This document shows, one piece after another, positions 16,787 through 26,323 of a DNA stretch of 58,170 nt (its first letter is position 1; each line of letters starts with the position of its first letter). A program made the translations under genes and the position numbers. The stretch lies in the NCBI GenBank assembly GCA_937916085.1, contig CALGGO010000057.1, positions 1 through 58,170 of the forward strand, given 5' to 3'. The notes under the pieces are model-generated. The model searched no databases. It saw nothing but the letters and a program-made list of their open reading frames with translations, and was not told the origin of the DNA. The stretch comes from an uncultured Prevotellaceae bacterium. Lineage in GTDB: Bacteria; Bacteroidota; Bacteroidia; Bacteroidales; Muribaculaceae.

Positions 16787-17329
16787 TCATTCCCCCACTA
16801 TCAGTGTCACATGACCATGCGACACGGTTCTCGTTATGGGCGTGACGGGGTCGTTGACGCTGAACGTCATCTTGAACTTCAGCTTGACCTCGTCATCACC
16901 GTTATCCATGACAAGCGCCTCCGAGGAGAAAGACTTCAGGTACACGTCTTTCCAGCCTATGCCGTTGAAGTCGTCATAGAGGAGCAGCCGGGCGCCTTTT
17001 GACGCACCTCCATCTGCACCTGTCTTGCCTAAGAGGTACTTGTGGAACGCGAGGACGTTGCCTTTGACGTCACTCTCCGTCCCTACGCAAAGGAAGGTGA
17101 ACTCCGCATCATAGCTCTTGCTGGTGACATATTCAGGGATATAAACGTCGCTGCCGTCGTCGTCAAACCACACGCGGCTCGCGATGTTCTGCGGCTCGCC
17201 GTAGCGCTTGTAGGGGCTCTCGGCGCAGACGATGCCCCACTGCGTGTAGGTGTCAACGACAGGCGCAGAGTAGTCATAACTCACGCCATCGAAGGGCGTC
17301 TGCTTTATGTATAGCCTGTATGGGTCCAT
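16787..17329 (-). CDS. Distal tail protein (Dit-like)
   Basis: 180 residues from MDPYRLYIKQTPFDGVSYDY; upstream codons in frame lie in the promoter region. Size, beta-rich sequence and position between the tape measure block and the hub gene match a distal tail protein, which forms the ring between tail tube and baseplate. The leader carries TTCCTTTTTAGT on the plus strand (17336-17347), a motif repeated before two other virion genes, and a good promoter at 17353-17384. Confidence 0.6.
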   Translation of the reverse strand: MDPYRLYIKQTPFDGVSYDYSAPVVDTYTQWGIVCAESPYKRYGEPQNIASRVWFDDDGSDVYIPEYVTSKSYDAEFTFLCVGTESDVKGNVLAFHKYLLGKTGADGGASKGARLLLYDDFNGIGWKDVYLKSFSSEALVMDNGDDEVKLKFKMTFSVNDPVTPITRTVSHGHVTLIVGE

Positions 17330-17335
17330 TCCTTC

Positions 17336-17347
17336 TTCCTTTTTAGT
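17336..17347 (-). promoter_or_regulatory. Shared ribosome-binding leader ACTAAAAAGGAA
   Basis: The 12-base sequence ACTAAAAAGGAA (minus strand) is found identically 7-13 bases before the starts at 17329, 26318 (26327-26338) and 32614 (32621-32632). AAGGA resembles a Shine-Dalgarno core. It marks the first genes of the tail-tip, tape measure and scaffold segments. Confidence 0.6.
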
Positions 17348-17352
17348 CGCCA

Positions 17353-17384
17353 CAAAGATAATAAGCGAAAGATACATTTGCAAA
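17353..17384 (-). promoter_or_regulatory. Leftward promoter for tail-tip and fibre genes
   Basis: On the minus strand TTTG (17384-17381), 20 bases, then TATCTTTG (17360-17353). Predicted start near 17347, a leader of about 17 bases to the ATG at 17329. Divergent from the promoter at 17412-17442. Confidence 0.85.
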
Positions 17385-17411
17385 TAAAAACCTAAAAAAT
17401 TAGGGTATTTT

Positions 17412-17442
17412 TTTGACATTTGGGTTTTTGTTCGTAATTTTG
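17412..17442 (+). promoter_or_regulatory. Rightward promoter giving a leaderless transcript
   Basis: TTTG (17412-17415), 19 bases, TAATTTTG (17435-17442). The ATG at 17447 begins only four bases after the second box, so the transcript should start at or within a base or two of the start codon. Confidence 0.8.
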
Positions 17443-17446
17443 CCGA

Positions 17447-17953
17447 ATGAACCTGAAAGAAATCAACGAGACACTGTTCGCGCAGGCCAAGGAACTGAGG
17501 ATGTGCGACACCGTGCATAAGGAGTGGTACGGCAAGACATGGCGGTACGACAAGCTCGCCGACGTGATGTACCGAAACCTCGACTTCTGCATAGAGCACC
17601 GCTGGCCAGCGAGACAGACGCTGAAAACGCTAATCCCCATCGACGCGAGGCACCGCAACGGCATCGTCATCGACGAGCAGTGGTCGCTGCTCAACACCGC
17701 CTTCGCGCTCGTGATGGGCACGTCACAGGCTAAAGCGCGTTACAACGCGTTCAGCGTGGGGCAGCTACACATCTTCGACGACGCGCAGTGCTACGTCAGC
17801 GCGAAAGGGCACGCCTCCGTGACGGTACACGTCTATGACAGGGCGACCGCCAACGTCACAGCGGAGGACAAAGCCCATGTGCTCATCGTCAGGCACTCGG
17901 AGCGGTGCAGATGCATAAAGACAGGCCAGATGACTGAAAAGGAATGTTTTTGA
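17447..17953 (+). CDS. Single-gene unit of unknown function (moron-like)
   Basis: 168 residues. The first 80 are helical (TLFAQAKELRMCDTVHKEW, DVMYRNLDFCIEHRWP); residues about 95-155 form short alternating strands (CYVSAKGHASVTVHVYDRATANVT) that look like a small beta-solenoid. This protein type recurs in Bacteroidales phages and prophages without an assigned role. It is alone on the plus strand within the late leftward block and has its own promoter, so it may be expressed in lysogeny or early; that is inference. Confidence 0.65.
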   Translation: MNLKEINETLFAQAKELRMCDTVHKEWYGKTWRYDKLADVMYRNLDFCIEHRWPARQTLKTLIPIDARHRNGIVIDEQWSLLNTAFALVMGTSQAKARYNAFSVGQLHIFDDAQCYVSAKGHASVTVHVYDRATANVTAEDKAHVLIVRHSERCRCIKTGQMTEKECF

Positions 17954-18013
17954 TTCTGTTTTGGTATCAGTTTTTTCGTTTTTGATTGGATTATAAAGTT
18001 GGTTTATTATTAA

Positions 18014-18190
18014 AGGTGGGTTCTATAAATTAATTGAGATGGATTTTGATTTTATGTCGAGTAGATTTTTTCTTAAAGTTGAAGAATAGTAGCGGGCTAC
18101 ATTTCAAGAGTTTAAGTAAAAATATGCCGACAGAAAACAAAATACAGCCAACACATATTATTACTTTTTCTTAATTTATAGAACCCACCT
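18014..18190. repeat. Element bounded by 20-base perfect inverted repeats
   Basis: AGGTGGGTTCTATAAATTAA at 18014-18033 is the exact reverse complement of 18171-18190. The 137 bases between are AT-rich without a frame of note. No target-site duplication is evident. It could be a miniature inverted-repeat element or a large RNA hairpin that also ends the gene at 17447-17953. Confidence 0.8.
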
Positions 18191-18227
18191 AAAAAGAAGG
18201 CGGCAGTCGTGATGACTATCCGCCTTC
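18191..18227 (-). terminator. Terminator after the tape measure gene
   Basis: Read leftward, GAAGGCGG pairs with CCGCCTTC (inner AGTC/GACT pair) and is followed by TTTTT. It lies about 80 bases past the tape measure stop. Bases 18228-18308 hold nothing else that I can see. Confidence 0.85.
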
Positions 18228-18308
18228 AAAAGTCTTATGGCTAAAAAAGACTCGTGTATGTAAACGAAAAATAAACTCTAAACTCTAAACTTCAAGCCGT
18301 AGGCTTGA

Positions 18309-21300
18309 CTAGTTTATCGAAATCCTGTCGATGCCGTTGGCGAAGTTGTCCAGTCTCCGGGACATATTCTCCACCCTTTCGTAGAGTGCTCCGTTTCCGT
18401 CACGCATCATCTCCATCATCGCCGTGGTGCTGCGATCTATCGCCGTGAGGCTGTCGTTGGCGCTGGTGACCTGCTCGATGTAGCTCGGCCACGAGCCGTT
18501 GACGAACATCTCCTGCATGATGCGCTTCACGCTCACATCCTGCGACAGCCTCGCCAGGTAACCCGCAACTACACCCATCGTCTCCTCGCTGGCCGCCGAC
18601 TGGATGCTGGTGACGGTGTTCGAGGAGCGGTCACTCTCTCCCATGCCGTAGCCCAATGTCTGCTTCATCATGTCGTCAGCACCGTTGTAGAACTCGTTGG
18701 CGGCGTCCATGAGGGCGGGACCCTCGGTCTTGAACCAGTTGCCGAGCTCTGACAGCACAGCACTCATAGAGCCAGGCACGTTGTCGGGGTCGAAGATGCC
18801 GCCCTGCCCGTTCTTGCCGAACAGCTTGGTCTGCAACTTCTCCAATGCGGGCTCTATGATTCCCGTCACGAGCATGTTCTTCACGAGGCTGCGCATGATG
18901 TCCTGCACGGTGTCGTGGAACGCGCTCGCCGCGCTCGTGCCGTTCTCGAAAGCCGTCATCAATGCGTCGCCAAGCTGGTCAGCCCACCCCTTGAGGTCGA
19001 TGCCCCACAGCTCGTTGGCGAGATCCTGAGCGAAGAACATTATCTGCTCGTCGAGCTCGGCAATCTGGCTCTTGTAGTCCTCAAGGTCTTCCTTGCTCTT
19101 CTTCTTCTTGCTGTCCTCGAGGTTATACATCTCCATGAGCTTGTCGCGCTGCTCTTTGAGGAGGTCCAGCTCCTGCTGGTAGCCGCTGCCGCCAGAGTAG
19201 CGGGTGTAGTATTCTATCATCGCCTGCGTCGCCGCATTCTGACCGCCGCCGTTCTGCGTGTACATGTTCGCCAGCAGCAGCCTCATGGCACCGTTGTCAT
19301 AGCCCATCTGCCGCTCCCGCAGCGACCTGATGGCGTCGAGCGTGTTGCTCATCTTCGACGTGTCAAACTTTATCTCGTCTATCCTGCGTTGGATAGAGGC
19401 ATCACGCATCTGAAAGATGCCTGAGACAAGACCGAGCGCGGCACCGGCGACGGCACCCCACGGGCCAGTACCTCCAAACGCCTTATAGACATCGTCCATC
19501 GTCGATGCCCCGTTCGCCGTAGAGCCGAGGATAATGCTGAAATCTTCGATGCCCTCCACGTCGAGACCGAAGGAGGCAAGCACGTCGCCGACGAAATCCA
19601 CAGCCTCTTTGAACTTGTTGAGCTGGTCAATGGTCTTTGACACAGTGTCACGCATGTCTTTCTCGTCATCAACGGATTCTCGCGTCTTTTTCACCTTGTC
19701 ACCAGCCCTTTCCGCTTCTTCCCGTTTCTCGTCAGCGGCCTGTTTGAGCTGCGGCACCTGGACAATAAGCTGCTGTATCTCCGCACGCGCCGTCTCGGCC
19801 TGCACTTTCACCTCTCTCGCCTGGGCGCGCAGCTCATCGGCCTCTGTACGGAGCTGGAAAGCCCTCTCGGGGTCTTTCGCCAACTCGGCCTGCACAGCCT
19901 CTTTCTCTTTGTCCCTCGCCTGCATCTCCAGATTGACAGCCTTCGTCTGGAGAGACTGAAGCTCATTCTTGCGGGCTTCGGACTTCTCGTATGCCGTCTG
20001 CGCATCCTGATATGCCGCCGCGGCTCTCTGAAACTCCGTCATGGCTTTCTTGAAAGCCCTCTCCATCCTGCTCACGGCGTCAAAGTCCAGAATCTCGGCG
20101 GAACGGCTACGCATGTAATCTGAGCGCTTGCTTATCAGCTCCTCTATGGATTTCTGATAGTCGGCGGGAGTCATGCCTCCCGTGGCAAGGCGCCCCATCA
20201 GCAGCGTCCTCGCCCTCTCAAATACCGAGAAGAAATCCTGCGAACTCATGCCGGCGTTGTTGTTCATCATCAGTGAGTAGTCGTTGCTTTTCTCGAACTT
20301 GTCCCACTCAGCCTGGGCTTTAAGCCTGTTTATGAGGATGTCTTTCGTCTCTTTCGAGATGCCGTTTATCCTCTTAATGAGGTTTTCCTGTATCGTAAGC
20401 GCCGCATTAATCCTCTTCACCTGGCTCTCATAATCAACGGCGGAGGACTCGGCGGCGTTGAACGCGTCAACGGAGCGCTTGTCGAGGTCAAGCATCGCCT
20501 TCTTGTACTCTTTCAGCACTTTTATGAGTGCCTGCACCTGCTGGGCGTTAGTGAGGATTTTGTTCCCCTGCTCGTCAACGTTGAACCGGCCAAGCAGGTC
20601 TTTGGCATATTTCTCGATGCCGTCGTCGTCAAGTCGCGCCACCTCGTCAAATTCGATGGTCCTTAAAGCACCGTCCAGCGTTGTCAGCGCGGACGCAAAC
20701 CAGCCGCCGGCGAGGGATTCGAGGTCATCGGCGAGAAAACCTTTCTGCGTTGACGACAGGTCCAGCCCGGAGATTGCCATCCCCGCCAGCTTGTCACCGG
20801 TCTTCTCTATCACGGAGTTATAGTCGTTCCATTTCCTCGTGAGCTCGTCTAATTGCCTGCTGTAGTAACGCAAAGCCTTCTCGCTGCCCTCAGAGAAGAT
20901 AAGGTAGGCGTTCTCGTTGGCGGCTTTGGCGACATCTTTCAGCAGACCGTCAAGCTGGTCAAGTCTGTCAGGGTCTTTCGTCGCATTCTTGAGGTCTTTT
21001 ATCTTCTTCTCGACTTTCGCGAGGACAGTGGCGAAATCCTCCACATCGTCGAGGTCACCAGGCTCGAACACCTTGCCTACTCCATACAGGCCGCGTTCCT
21101 CGAAGTTCTTCTTCACCATCTCGAGGGCGGCGGACTTGGAGAGGTCTTTCTCCCATTTCTTGTACTCGCTACGCACCTCACCTATCATGGAGATCTCATT
21201 GCGCAGGTTCTCCATCTTCTTGCGCCATTGACGCTCCTCGGCACGGCGAGCATCCTCGGCGGCTTTCTGGCGGGCACGCTCCGCCTTCTCTCTCGCCTTC

Positions 21301-24300
21301 TCTGCCGCGTCGGCTTTCTTCTTGGCTTCCGCGGAGCTCTCGTGGAGATTGAACCCTGTGGCTTTCTCCATTTCAAAGATGCTCATCATGGGCTTGATGG
21401 CGTCTATTATGGAATTGGCGATTTCCAGGTTTTTCTTTGCCTGCTCGTTACCAATCTTTGCGGGGGAAAGGTTTATGTCTCTCATCAACTGTGCCGCCAA
21501 GTTCAGCTTCTTTAGCTCCTCATAACTGCCGAACGTCACGTCTGCATCCACTTTGATGCCCAACTTGGCACTGACATTGAGGGCTTGCGCTAGATTCATA
21601 GCCTTCTCTTTGGCCTCCTTGAACTTCTTCTGTGTCGTCTCGATAAATTCCGAGAGGTCAACGTCGGCACCTACATCCACCCCTATCTTGGTCTTTATAT
21701 CCTCAAACCTCACCAGCGAAAGGGCGTCTTTTATCTCTTTCTGCCATTGCTTGAGGTCGGCACCTCTTACGCCTGCCAGCGCTTTCTCGAAGGCAGACAG
21801 CATTGCACTCCTTATACGCTCGGCTGTCTCTTCGTCTTTTCCCGCTGTGGATTTCTTGATTATTTCTTCCCATCTCTTGCGGAGCTCTTCCACCACTTCT
21901 GGCGGCACATCGCTTCCGCCTGTGAGGATGCCCTGCGTAATCATGTCGTTTATGAAATTGTCCGCCTCCACCTTGGCGTCACCAGCCAAAAGCTGAGTGA
22001 AGACATTATCTCTCCACTCTTGGGCAATCTCGGGAGGCAGACCAGCAGTCACGGCAGACTCAACCCCATCAAGAATAATCTTTTTTAACGCTTCGCGCCA
22101 TTCGGGGTTTGTAATCTCTTTTCCAGGTGTGTTCAAAAGCTGGTCAATGCTGTTTGCCACATAAGAAATCCTCAAGGATCCGTCTTTGTCAATAGACTCA
22201 AAATCTTTCACACCCGAAGCGATTTGAGACACTATTGGCCCCATCTTCGATTTGAGACCTTTCAAGCTGGAGGTAAGTTTGGTTGTGTTTATCTCGAAGG
22301 ACTTCACGGTATTGCCGTATGCGTCTTCTGTCGTCTTGAAGACCGTTATGAGACCTTCTTGGCTGTTTGTAATGTACATCTTCAGTGCTGTAGCATAATC
22401 AACCCCTGCTTGCTCCGCTATTTTTGCCGCCTCTTTAAGAGCGTAAGTCCAACTGGTGTCACTCACTACCTTGTCAATGTCTATTAGGTCTTCCGCCATT
22501 AATTTATTTATGACATCCCTGTGTGAGTCTATCTCGGCAATAAGATCCACGTATGCTTCCTCAGTCTCTTTCGCCTCTTCCAAAAAAGTGTCCCATTTCC
22601 CCTCTCCTATTACCCAGTCGACAAGTCCAAAGAGATTCTTAACGTTTCCTTGATAGCCTGTGCTGGCATTGGCGGCAGCGAATGCACCCGCTTGGGATGC
22701 CAGTTTTTTATCCACAAGTTCCTGATTGTGGAGAATATCCATCATCGTCAACACTTTGTCGGCATCATTCTGCATGGCGTTGATGTCAACAAGATGCCCT
22801 TTGTATAGAGGATCGAACTTCTGCAACTCCTGGTCTAAGCGCTCTATCACCGCTTTGGGGTTCTCTTCCCCCAGCTTCTGTATATCAAGGCTTGAGACTC
22901 CATCTATTCTCCTGTAGCCAATGCTGTCGCCTACCTCTTTCAGCGTCTTCGCCAGCTCCTTCCCGTCTTCGTCAAGTTTCTGCATCCCTTTGCGGATATT
23001 CTTGCTCTGTTCCTCCACTTCGTTGGCTTTTTGCACAAGGGCGGTGATTCCCGCCACAGCGGCGAATATCCACGTCATGGGGTTGGTGAGCAACGCGGCG
23101 AAGCCGGCGCGCATAGTGGCGAAGAAACTGGCCGCGCTCAGTTTCAGGCGCTGGAACGCAAACTGCCAAGATTTCAAGTTTTTTGTATTCGCGGCGTATG
23201 CGGGAGAGAAACCTTGTTCTATCAGCAGGAGCTCCCTCGCTGCGGGAGTCACGTTCTTATACATCACCGCGCGAGCCTTCTGCCAACGGCTCATCTGACT
23301 GTCGTTGATTTTCTGAACCGCATCTATATCCAGAACACCTCGGCCTCTGCCTGCCCATCCGCTACTGCTGCGCATGTTAGGCCAAAGGCCGCCGAAACCG
23401 CCAGTGGTGAAACTGCCGAGCATCGCCTGTTCCCTTAGTATAGCACCGCTTGTCAGGGACGCGGCACGGTGTGCAGCAAAGCTCTTGCCCAATGCCGCCT
23501 GCGCCACCTTCACGGCGACGAGAGCGACACCCACAGTCTTGATTACGGCAGCCCATTTCTGCCAGTTCTCCATCAGCGAGTTCAAGGCATTAACGCCACC
23601 CATGAGCAGGCCCATGTGAGCCTTGCCGATCTCGTCGAGCATGATGTTGTAGTTGTTCTGCAAGTTGCGCAGCTTGCCGCCTAACGTCTCGTACTGCTTG
23701 AGCTGCATGTTCTCGAACTTGCCGCCAGGACCCGTGAGACGCTGGAAGACCTTCTCCACATCCTCGAACGTCACCTGGCGGTCCTTGATGCGCTTGAACA
23801 CGTCCTCGGCGGTGACACGCTCGTCAGAGCCCGCACGGCGGTACTGCTCGTTATACAGCTTCGCCAGCTCCGCCGTGATGCCCACACCCGCCGTCTCCAG
23901 CTGCCTGCGCTGGATACCCGAGAGCACTCCTGCGCTCTTGATGTGGCCGTATGCCAGCACAAGACGCTGGACATCAACGTCGAGTCCGGCGCCGACATCA
24001 GAGAGCATTTTCATCGTGCCATACAAATCCTTGGTCTCGACACCAAAGGCGGCGAGCTGTTTGGTGGTCTTCATCAGGTTCTGGAAGGTGAACGGCGACA
24101 TCTGCGACATGCCCTTGATGTCGTTGAATAACTCCTGGGCCTTGCCGGCAGAGCCGATGATGACCTCAAGGGACTTCTGTTGCAACTCCAGCTCACCGGT
24201 GACCTGCGCCACGCTCTTGACGAAATCCATGGCACCCCACACGCTGAGGTACTGCAACGCCATGGAACGCAGGTCACTCAATACCTGGCTCTGCTGACGC

Positions 24301-26318
24301 GCCTCGCCAGTGGCTTGGGCTATAGCCTGCGCCATGCGCTGCTGCTCCTGTTCGTGCTGTGCCGCGGCGACAGTCGCTTGCTGCTGGTTCTGAGTGAGCT
24401 GGGCGAGAACTTGTGGCATATTCTGTGCGGAATAGTCACCCATCGCACTCTTTATGAGGTTGATGTCACGACCACGCTCTTTCGCCTGCTCAAGCAATGC
24501 TATTATGCGCTGGATGTCTTGTATCGCCTTGTCAACACCGTTAATCTTCAAATTTGGAGATTTCGCTTGGAGCGCGTTTATCTCTTTCAGGGCGGACTTT
24601 AAACGTTTGATTTCTGCGGTCGCGTCGGAACGGTTCTGCTTGAGAACGGCCTGCTGCTCTTGCCTTATGCGCCTCTCGATGGCCTGACGGTCTTTGTCGG
24701 CTTGGTTGACAGCCGTGCTGTATGTGCCGGTGCGCATATACTCGTTAAAGGTGAGAGCCTGCGAATTTCTCCCAGTCTTTTGTATCTGTTCGAGCTCGGA
24801 TTTTACCTTCTCAAGGTTGTCGGCGGCTTGGTTGGCTTTGTCGGCCATGTCTGACAGACCCATATTGGCGGCGGACAGTCCAGTATCCCTTAACGCCTGT
24901 ATCCTTGATGTCAAGCCTCCGAGAAGGTTGTCTATCTTCAGGGAGTCAACAATGCCTTTGGTCTGCTCCCGCACATTCTTCATTACTGAATCAAAGTCCT
25001 TTGCCCACGCTTTTAGTTGGTCGCTTTGTGCAAAAGAAACAAGGTCTTTAGGGGCAGCAGTTTTCTGCATATTCTCCATTTGGCGAATCTGCGCAAGCAT
25101 AGAAGTTAACTTTTGCTGTGTCGCATTCAGCGTACCGCTTGCATCTACACCACTAAAGAAACTCTTCTCACGGAGTTTGGTTTGTGCGGCATAAAGTTCA
25201 TTAAACTTTTGCTTTGTAATGTCAATCTCCTTTTGGATTGTCTTTTGAGCGTTAGCAGTCTCCTTCGCAGATTGTGTTGCCGCTCTCGCCTGATTTTCCT
25301 GGTCTTTTTGGTCTGCTCTTGACACCTCTTTCGAACGAGCCAATAACTCCTTAGTCCAAGCATTTACATGCTCAGACTGTTGCATCTTAACACCAGCAGG
25401 ATTCTTGCCAATGTATTCTAACTTTCGTATTTGGTCGTTGAGGTCTTTCCTTAAAGCACCTTGACCTTTTACGTTTTTAAGCGAGTCAAGTGCCTCTTTT
25501 AAACGGCGCACAGAATCGGCAACTTCATCAACTGCCTTTTTCTCGTTAGCAGCATTCTTGGAAATAGAACTATAATTCGCATCTCTAAGTATCTCGTCAA
25601 CTCGCTTGCCTGCTCCTTTGTTGTCAACAATGTTTTGTAGGCTATTTCTTACGGTTTGAAGTTGAGATATAAAATTAGAGATACTGCCTGTGTCGAAGTT
25701 TAGTTTGAAAGAGGCGTTTTGGGTCTTCCATAATCCAGCCAACTCGCTATTGATTTTGGCAATCTTCGCTTTTGCCATATCGAGATTAACCGAATCATTG
25801 ACAGCTTTTGGAGTACCCACCTTTCCTGGGTCTGCCGCCTTGTTTAACTCATTAAGTGCTTGCGTCGCTTTTGCCGCGGCCTCCGCTATGATATTCATAT
25901 TGGAAACAATAGCATTGCTTACACCAGACGAGATACCTCCGCTTAGTGAAGATATTTCGTTCCTCAACTCAGTCAACGCTTGAGATACTGTTGCAATCTC
26001 TTGTTTTATTTGAGTAAGAGATTCGAGAACACCTGTGAATTTTGCTCCTTTTTCAGACCCATTAAATGCGTCTGCAAGAACCCTTCTTACTGCCTCGATT
26101 TTTTTTACAACATCATCAAGACTTGTTTGGTCAACAACCTTAATTGGTTGAATCTTACTTAACGCCTTCTCCAGACCAGAGATATTGATGTTCTCGGCCT
26201 TGAGGTGGATAGTCAGGTTCTTGAGCTCACCCTGCATTTTCCTTATTAGACCTTGGATATTATGCTGGGCGTCCTCGTAAAATTTCACATAGAAACTGAG
26301 TGCGTCGTTCTGTGCCAT
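18309..26318 (-). CDS. Tape measure protein
   Basis: 2669 residues, the longest gene. Almost entirely helical with long coiled coils and Gln/Lys/Glu/Ala-rich stretches; a TP901-type core is visible around residues 690-930 (EVIIGSAGKAQELFNDIKGM, GVETKDLYGTMKMLSDVGAG) followed by two hydrophobic segments (near AVIKTVGVALVAVKVAQAAL and MTWIFAAVAGITALV). It sets tail length and takes part in DNA ejection. By the usual rule of about 0.15 nm per residue the tail would be near 400 nm, very long for a siphovirus. Starts after the shared leader ACTAAAAAGGAA. Confidence 0.9.
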   Translation of the reverse strand: MAQNDALSFYVKFYEDAQHNIQGLIRKMQGELKNLTIHLKAENINISGLEKALSKIQPIKVVDQTSLDDVVKKIEAVRRVLADAFNGSEKGAKFTGVLESLTQIKQEIATVSQALTELRNEISSLSGGISSGVSNAIVSNMNIIAEAAAKATQALNELNKAADPGKVGTPKAVNDSVNLDMAKAKIAKINSELAGLWKTQNASFKLNFDTGSISNFISQLQTVRNSLQNIVDNKGAGKRVDEILRDANYSSISKNAANEKKAVDEVADSVRRLKEALDSLKNVKGQGALRKDLNDQIRKLEYIGKNPAGVKMQQSEHVNAWTKELLARSKEVSRADQKDQENQARAATQSAKETANAQKTIQKEIDITKQKFNELYAAQTKLREKSFFSGVDASGTLNATQQKLTSMLAQIRQMENMQKTAAPKDLVSFAQSDQLKAWAKDFDSVMKNVREQTKGIVDSLKIDNLLGGLTSRIQALRDTGLSAANMGLSDMADKANQAADNLEKVKSELEQIQKTGRNSQALTFNEYMRTGTYSTAVNQADKDRQAIERRIRQEQQAVLKQNRSDATAEIKRLKSALKEINALQAKSPNLKINGVDKAIQDIQRIIALLEQAKERGRDINLIKSAMGDYSAQNMPQVLAQLTQNQQQATVAAAQHEQEQQRMAQAIAQATGEARQQSQVLSDLRSMALQYLSVWGAMDFVKSVAQVTGELELQQKSLEVIIGSAGKAQELFNDIKGMSQMSPFTFQNLMKTTKQLAAFGVETKDLYGTMKMLSDVGAGLDVDVQRLVLAYGHIKSAGVLSGIQRRQLETAGVGITAELAKLYNEQYRRAGSDERVTAEDVFKRIKDRQVTFEDVEKVFQRLTGPGGKFENMQLKQYETLGGKLRNLQNNYNIMLDEIGKAHMGLLMGGVNALNSLMENWQKWAAVIKTVGVALVAVKVAQAALGKSFAAHRAASLTSGAILREQAMLGSFTTGGFGGLWPNMRSSSGWAGRGRGVLDIDAVQKINDSQMSRWQKARAVMYKNVTPAARELLLIEQGFSPAYAANTKNLKSWQFAFQRLKLSAASFFATMRAGFAALLTNPMTWIFAAVAGITALVQKANEVEEQSKNIRKGMQKLDEDGKELAKTLKEVGDSIGYRRIDGVSSLDIQKLGEENPKAVIERLDQELQKFDPLYKGHLVDINAMQNDADKVLTMMDILHNQELVDKKLASQAGAFAAANASTGYQGNVKNLFGLVDWVIGEGKWDTFLEEAKETEEAYVDLIAEIDSHRDVINKLMAEDLIDIDKVVSDTSWTYALKEAAKIAEQAGVDYATALKMYITNSQEGLITVFKTTEDAYGNTVKSFEINTTKLTSSLKGLKSKMGPIVSQIASGVKDFESIDKDGSLRISYVANSIDQLLNTPGKEITNPEWREALKKIILDGVESAVTAGLPPEIAQEWRDNVFTQLLAGDAKVEADNFINDMITQGILTGGSDVPPEVVEELRKRWEEIIKKSTAGKDEETAERIRSAMLSAFEKALAGVRGADLKQWQKEIKDALSLVRFEDIKTKIGVDVGADVDLSEFIETTQKKFKEAKEKAMNLAQALNVSAKLGIKVDADVTFGSYEELKKLNLAAQLMRDINLSPAKIGNEQAKKNLEIANSIIDAIKPMMSIFEMEKATGFNLHESSAEAKKKADAAEKAREKAERARQKAAEDARRAEERQWRKKMENLRNEISMIGEVRSEYKKWEKDLSKSAALEMVKKNFEERGLYGVGKVFEPGDLDDVEDFATVLAKVEKKIKDLKNATKDPDRLDQLDGLLKDVAKAANENAYLIFSEGSEKALRYYSRQLDELTRKWNDYNSVIEKTGDKLAGMAISGLDLSSTQKGFLADDLESLAGGWFASALTTLDGALRTIEFDEVARLDDDGIEKYAKDLLGRFNVDEQGNKILTNAQQVQALIKVLKEYKKAMLDLDKRSVDAFNAAESSAVDYESQVKRINAALTIQENLIKRINGISKETKDILINRLKAQAEWDKFEKSNDYSLMMNNNAGMSSQDFFSVFERARTLLMGRLATGGMTPADYQKSIEELISKRSDYMRSRSAEILDFDAVSRMERAFKKAMTEFQRAAAAYQDAQTAYEKSEARKNELQSLQTKAVNLEMQARDKEKEAVQAELAKDPERAFQLRTEADELRAQAREVKVQAETARAEIQQLIVQVPQLKQAADEKREEAERAGDKVKKTRESVDDEKDMRDTVSKTIDQLNKFKEAVDFVGDVLASFGLDVEGIEDFSIILGSTANGASTMDDVYKAFGGTGPWGAVAGAALGLVSGIFQMRDASIQRRIDEIKFDTSKMSNTLDAIRSLRERQMGYDNGAMRLLLANMYTQNGGGQNAATQAMIEYYTRYSGGSGYQQELDLLKEQRDKLMEMYNLEDSKKKKSKEDLEDYKSQIAELDEQIMFFAQDLANELWGIDLKGWADQLGDALMTAFENGTSAASAFHDTVQDIMRSLVKNMLVTGIIEPALEKLQTKLFGKNGQGGIFDPDNVPGSMSAVLSELGNWFKTEGPALMDAANEFYNGADDMMKQTLGYGMGESDRSSNTVTSIQSAASEETMGVVAGYLARLSQDVSVKRIMQEMFVNGSWPSYIEQVTSANDSLTAIDRSTTAMMEMMRDGNGALYERVENMSRRLDNFANGIDRISIN

Positions 26319-26323
26319 ATCTG

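Noticed and set aside
17954..18308. Attachment site or integrase remnant
   Set aside because: No integrase gene or tRNA-like target is present; the 20-base inverted ends are not a typical att arrangement.
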